Part shown: one piece after another, positions 6,127 through 7,692 of the stretch
How positions within the stretch are numbered: the first letter of the stretch is position 1
Layout: the number at the start of each line of letters is the position of its first letter
Source of the DNA: Bacteroidales bacterium
Lineage (GTDB): Bacteria; Bacteroidota; Bacteroidia; Bacteroidales; Bacteroidaceae
Length of the DNA stretch: 7,692 nucleotides
Assembly: GCA_030523385.1 (NCBI GenBank)
Contig: JAUNIV010000100.1
Coordinates: forward strand, 1 to 7,692
Direction of reading: 5' to 3'
Made by a program: the position numbers and the translations under genes
Notes under the pieces: generated by a model
Seen by the model: only the letters and a program-made list of their open reading frames with translations
Database searches by the model: none
What the model was told of the DNA's origin: nothing

Positions 6127-7599
6127 TTATTTCACATCAATAGGCTTATACTTAGGCACCAAGGCTTTCATAATAACCCATCCCACCAAGTAAGACACGG
6201 CACAGACGCAGAAGATGATGAAATATCCTGCCGGCTTGCCTTCAAACCCCATGAAAACCATGTTTGTGTCGGCGGCATAGTCAAACAGCCTGCCCGAACA
6301 CATGTTGATGAGGGACGAACTCACTCCACCTGCCATGCCGCCTATACCTACAATAGTGGCAATGGTGCTTTTGGGAAACATGTCACCTACTACCGAATAG
6401 ATATTGGCCGACCAAGACTGGTGTGCCGCACCGGCAATGCCGATGATGATGATGGGAAACCAATAAGAATAGTTGCCCAACGGCTGGGCAAACAAAGCCA
6501 ACAGCGGAAACAAGGCAAAGATGAACATGGCCTGCATGCGGGCGGCATACGGGTCTTTCCCTGTCCTGTTGATGATGATGGTAGGCAGCTTGCCGCCATA
6601 GATGGAGAGCATCGTGATGGCATAGAGCACGAATATCAGCATTTGGGCAGTGCCCGTGTCGGACGAAAAACCATAGACGTCTGATATGTAGGCAGGAGTC
6701 CAAAACAGGAAGAACCACCATGCACCGTCGGTCATGAACTTACCCAACAGGACGGCCCATGTCTGGCGAAATTTGAAACATTGCAGGAAGGAAACCTTCT
6801 TGCTGTCGAAGTCACTGCCCGCTGAGGCTTGCCTGTTTTCTTGCGCCTGGTCGTCTTGCCTGATATACGCCAGCTCTGCGGCACTGACGCGCGGATTCAC
6901 ATCCGGTTTCTTATAAAGGAATATCCAGATCCCCATCCAGACGAATCCCAAACCGCCTATCACGATGAAAGCCATCTCCCATCCGTTGCCCACACCTATG
7001 TTCTGGAAATAGCGTGCCAAGGGCGGGATGGTGACCGGAGCAATCAGGGCACCTATCGTGGCGCCTGCATTGAATATCGAGGTGGAGTAGGCACGGTCTT
7101 TCTTGGGAAAGTATTCAGCCGTAACCTTGATGGCCGCCGGAAAGTTTCCGGCTTCGCCCACAGCCAGCACAATGCGGGCGGCAATGAAGTAATAGACACT
7201 GGTGATGGCGATAGTGGAAGCCACCGCACCTGTGGCCGAAAGCATTTCGGCAGTATCGTGTATGCCCAATGTGTGTTCGGTGGCCCAGCCGCACAAGGCG
7301 TGCAGGCAGGCACCTGCCGACCATACGAAGATGGCCCACAGATAACCTCGTTTGGTTCCCATCCAGTCGATGAAACGGCCGGCAAAGAGGTTGGCTATGG
7401 CATACACAAGGGTGAATATGCCTGTGATATAACCATAATTGGAGTCTGTCCAATGGAATTCCGGGGCAATGAAGTCCTTCCACGTCAGCGAAAGGACTTG
7501 ACGGTCAAGGTAGTTGACAGTCGTAGCGAAAAACAGCAAACCACAGATAAGCCATCGGAAGTTTGTCATTTGTCCGCCTGTTTGGGGTGATGTGTTCAT
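6127..7599 (-). CDS. MFS transporter, hexuronate (ExuT-like, ACS family) type
   Basis: This 490-residue inner-membrane carrier probably imports hexuronates or related sugar acids by ion symport. The start of TM1 and its exit (NFRWLICGLLFFATTVNYLDRQ, split here by length) carry NYLDRQ, typical of anion:cation symporters. The motif A equivalent after TM2 is GRFIDWMGTKRG (about 74-85). TM4-TM5 carry the signature ARIVLAVGEAGNFPAAIK followed by AEYFPKKDRA, very close to ExuT-like proteins as I recall them. Hydrophobic segments lie near 14-33, 56-75, 86-103, 125-148, 170-190, 207-228, 280-303, 318-336, 357-372, 376-397, 412-432 and 456-477, giving 12 TM, with a charged central loop at 229-275. The length is normal for the family, slightly extended by the 105-125 loop. 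ATG 7599 is chosen; ATG 7569 (MTNFRW) is a plausible shorter start. It follows the upstream gene by 38 nt, so an operon is likely. The exact substrate is unproven. Confidence 0.92.
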   Translation of the reverse strand: MNTSPQTGGQMTNFRWLICGLLFFATTVNYLDRQVLSLTWKDFIAPEFHWTDSNYGYITGIFTLVYAIANLFAGRFIDWMGTKRGYLWAIFVWSAGACLHALCGWATEHTLGIHDTAEMLSATGAVASTIAITSVYYFIAARIVLAVGEAGNFPAAIKVTAEYFPKKDRAYSTSIFNAGATIGALIAPVTIPPLARYFQNIGVGNGWEMAFIVIGGLGFVWMGIWIFLYKKPDVNPRVSAAELAYIRQDDQAQENRQASAGSDFDSKKVSFLQCFKFRQTWAVLLGKFMTDGAWWFFLFWTPAYISDVYGFSSDTGTAQMLIFVLYAITMLSIYGGKLPTIIINRTGKDPYAARMQAMFIFALFPLLALFAQPLGNYSYWFPIIIIGIAGAAHQSWSANIYSVVGDMFPKSTIATIVGIGGMAGGVSSSLINMCSGRLFDYAADTNMVFMGFEGKPAGYFIIFCVCAVSYLVGWVIMKALVPKYKPIDVK

Positions 7600-7637
7600 A
7601 GTAATAGATTTAAAGTGCAGTTATCCTTTCAGGCTTC

Positions 7638-7692
7638 TTATCTCATTTCCAGGTATGTCACCTTGTCCATGTCGCCATAATCCAGGTTCTCG
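7638..7692 (-). CDS. C-terminal 17 codons of an unidentified gene, partial
   Basis: On the minus strand the frame entering from the right edge reads ENLDYGDMDKVTYLEMR and ends at TAA (7640-7638), 38 nt before the MFS start. There is no terminator-like hairpin or -7 box in the gap, so it is probably cotranscribed with the transporter. The alternating polar/hydrophobic end (KVTYLEMR) would suit a final beta-strand, as in many polysaccharide lyases or glycosidases. That would fit a uronic-acid operon, but 17 residues cannot identify the family. The open frame is short enough that it rests partly on its operon-like position. Confidence 0.55.
   Translation of the reverse strand, partial: ENLDYGDMDKVTYLEMR

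Noticed and set aside
6829..7590. 253-codon plus-strand frame opposite the MFS gene
   Set aside because: It is also in codon register with the minus-strand transporter and open for the same reason; no recognisable product.
1..7692. tRNA, rRNA, insertion-sequence ends or attachment sites
   Set aside because: Scanned for cloverleaf-like arms, terminal inverted repeats with flanking duplications and transposase genes other than the Rpn-like one; none found by eye.

Overview
The window looks like chromosomal DNA of a gut Bacteroidales, most likely Bacteroides or a close relative. Three things suggest this: Bacteroides-type promoter elements (-7 TAnnTTTG, with a -33 TTG 20 nt upstream in the best case), weak or absent Shine-Dalgarno sequences with A/T-rich leaders, and protein families and phrasing I associate with that genus. 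These are the Rpn-like nuclease, the large nuclease-helicase, a secreted M48-like protein and a hexuronate-type MFS carrier. I cannot name a species.

Layout from left to right. (1) At 1-787 on the minus strand is an Rpn/PD-(D/E)XK 'nuclease family transposase', cut by the left edge. (2) A 305-bp divergent intergenic region (788-1092) holds the minus-strand promoter and an imperfect dyad at 898-963. (3) At 1093-4425 on the plus strand is a 1110-residue protein that fuses a PD-(D/E)XK (Cas4/Dna2/RecB-like) nuclease domain to a complete superfamily-1 (UPF1/DNA2-type) helicase. Its first codons contain an unusual cluster of short direct and inverted repeats and an A9 tract. (4) A compact terminator/promoter junction (4424-4488) leads into (5) 4510-6018 on the plus strand, a secreted M48-like metalloprotease homologue whose zinc motif reads REVAH instead of HExxH. 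(6) A long hairpin (6055-6097) separates this from convergent genes. (7) At 6127-7599 on the minus strand is a 12-TM MFS transporter of the hexuronate (ExuT-like, ACS) type, and 38 nt upstream of it is (8) the last 17 codons of another minus-strand gene, probably in the same operon.

The genes form at least four transcription units and I see no single pathway joining them. The helicase-nuclease could act on DNA or RNA ends in repair or defence. The Rpn-like gene is mobile or defence-associated. The M48-like protein belongs to the cell envelope. The MFS gene belongs to a sugar-acid catabolic operon that continues to the right. The most unusual signals are the repeat cluster at the start of the helicase gene, where one left arm can pair perfectly with two alternative right arms, and the degenerate zinc site of the M48-like protein. 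I did not find a convincing wholly new multi-gene system.
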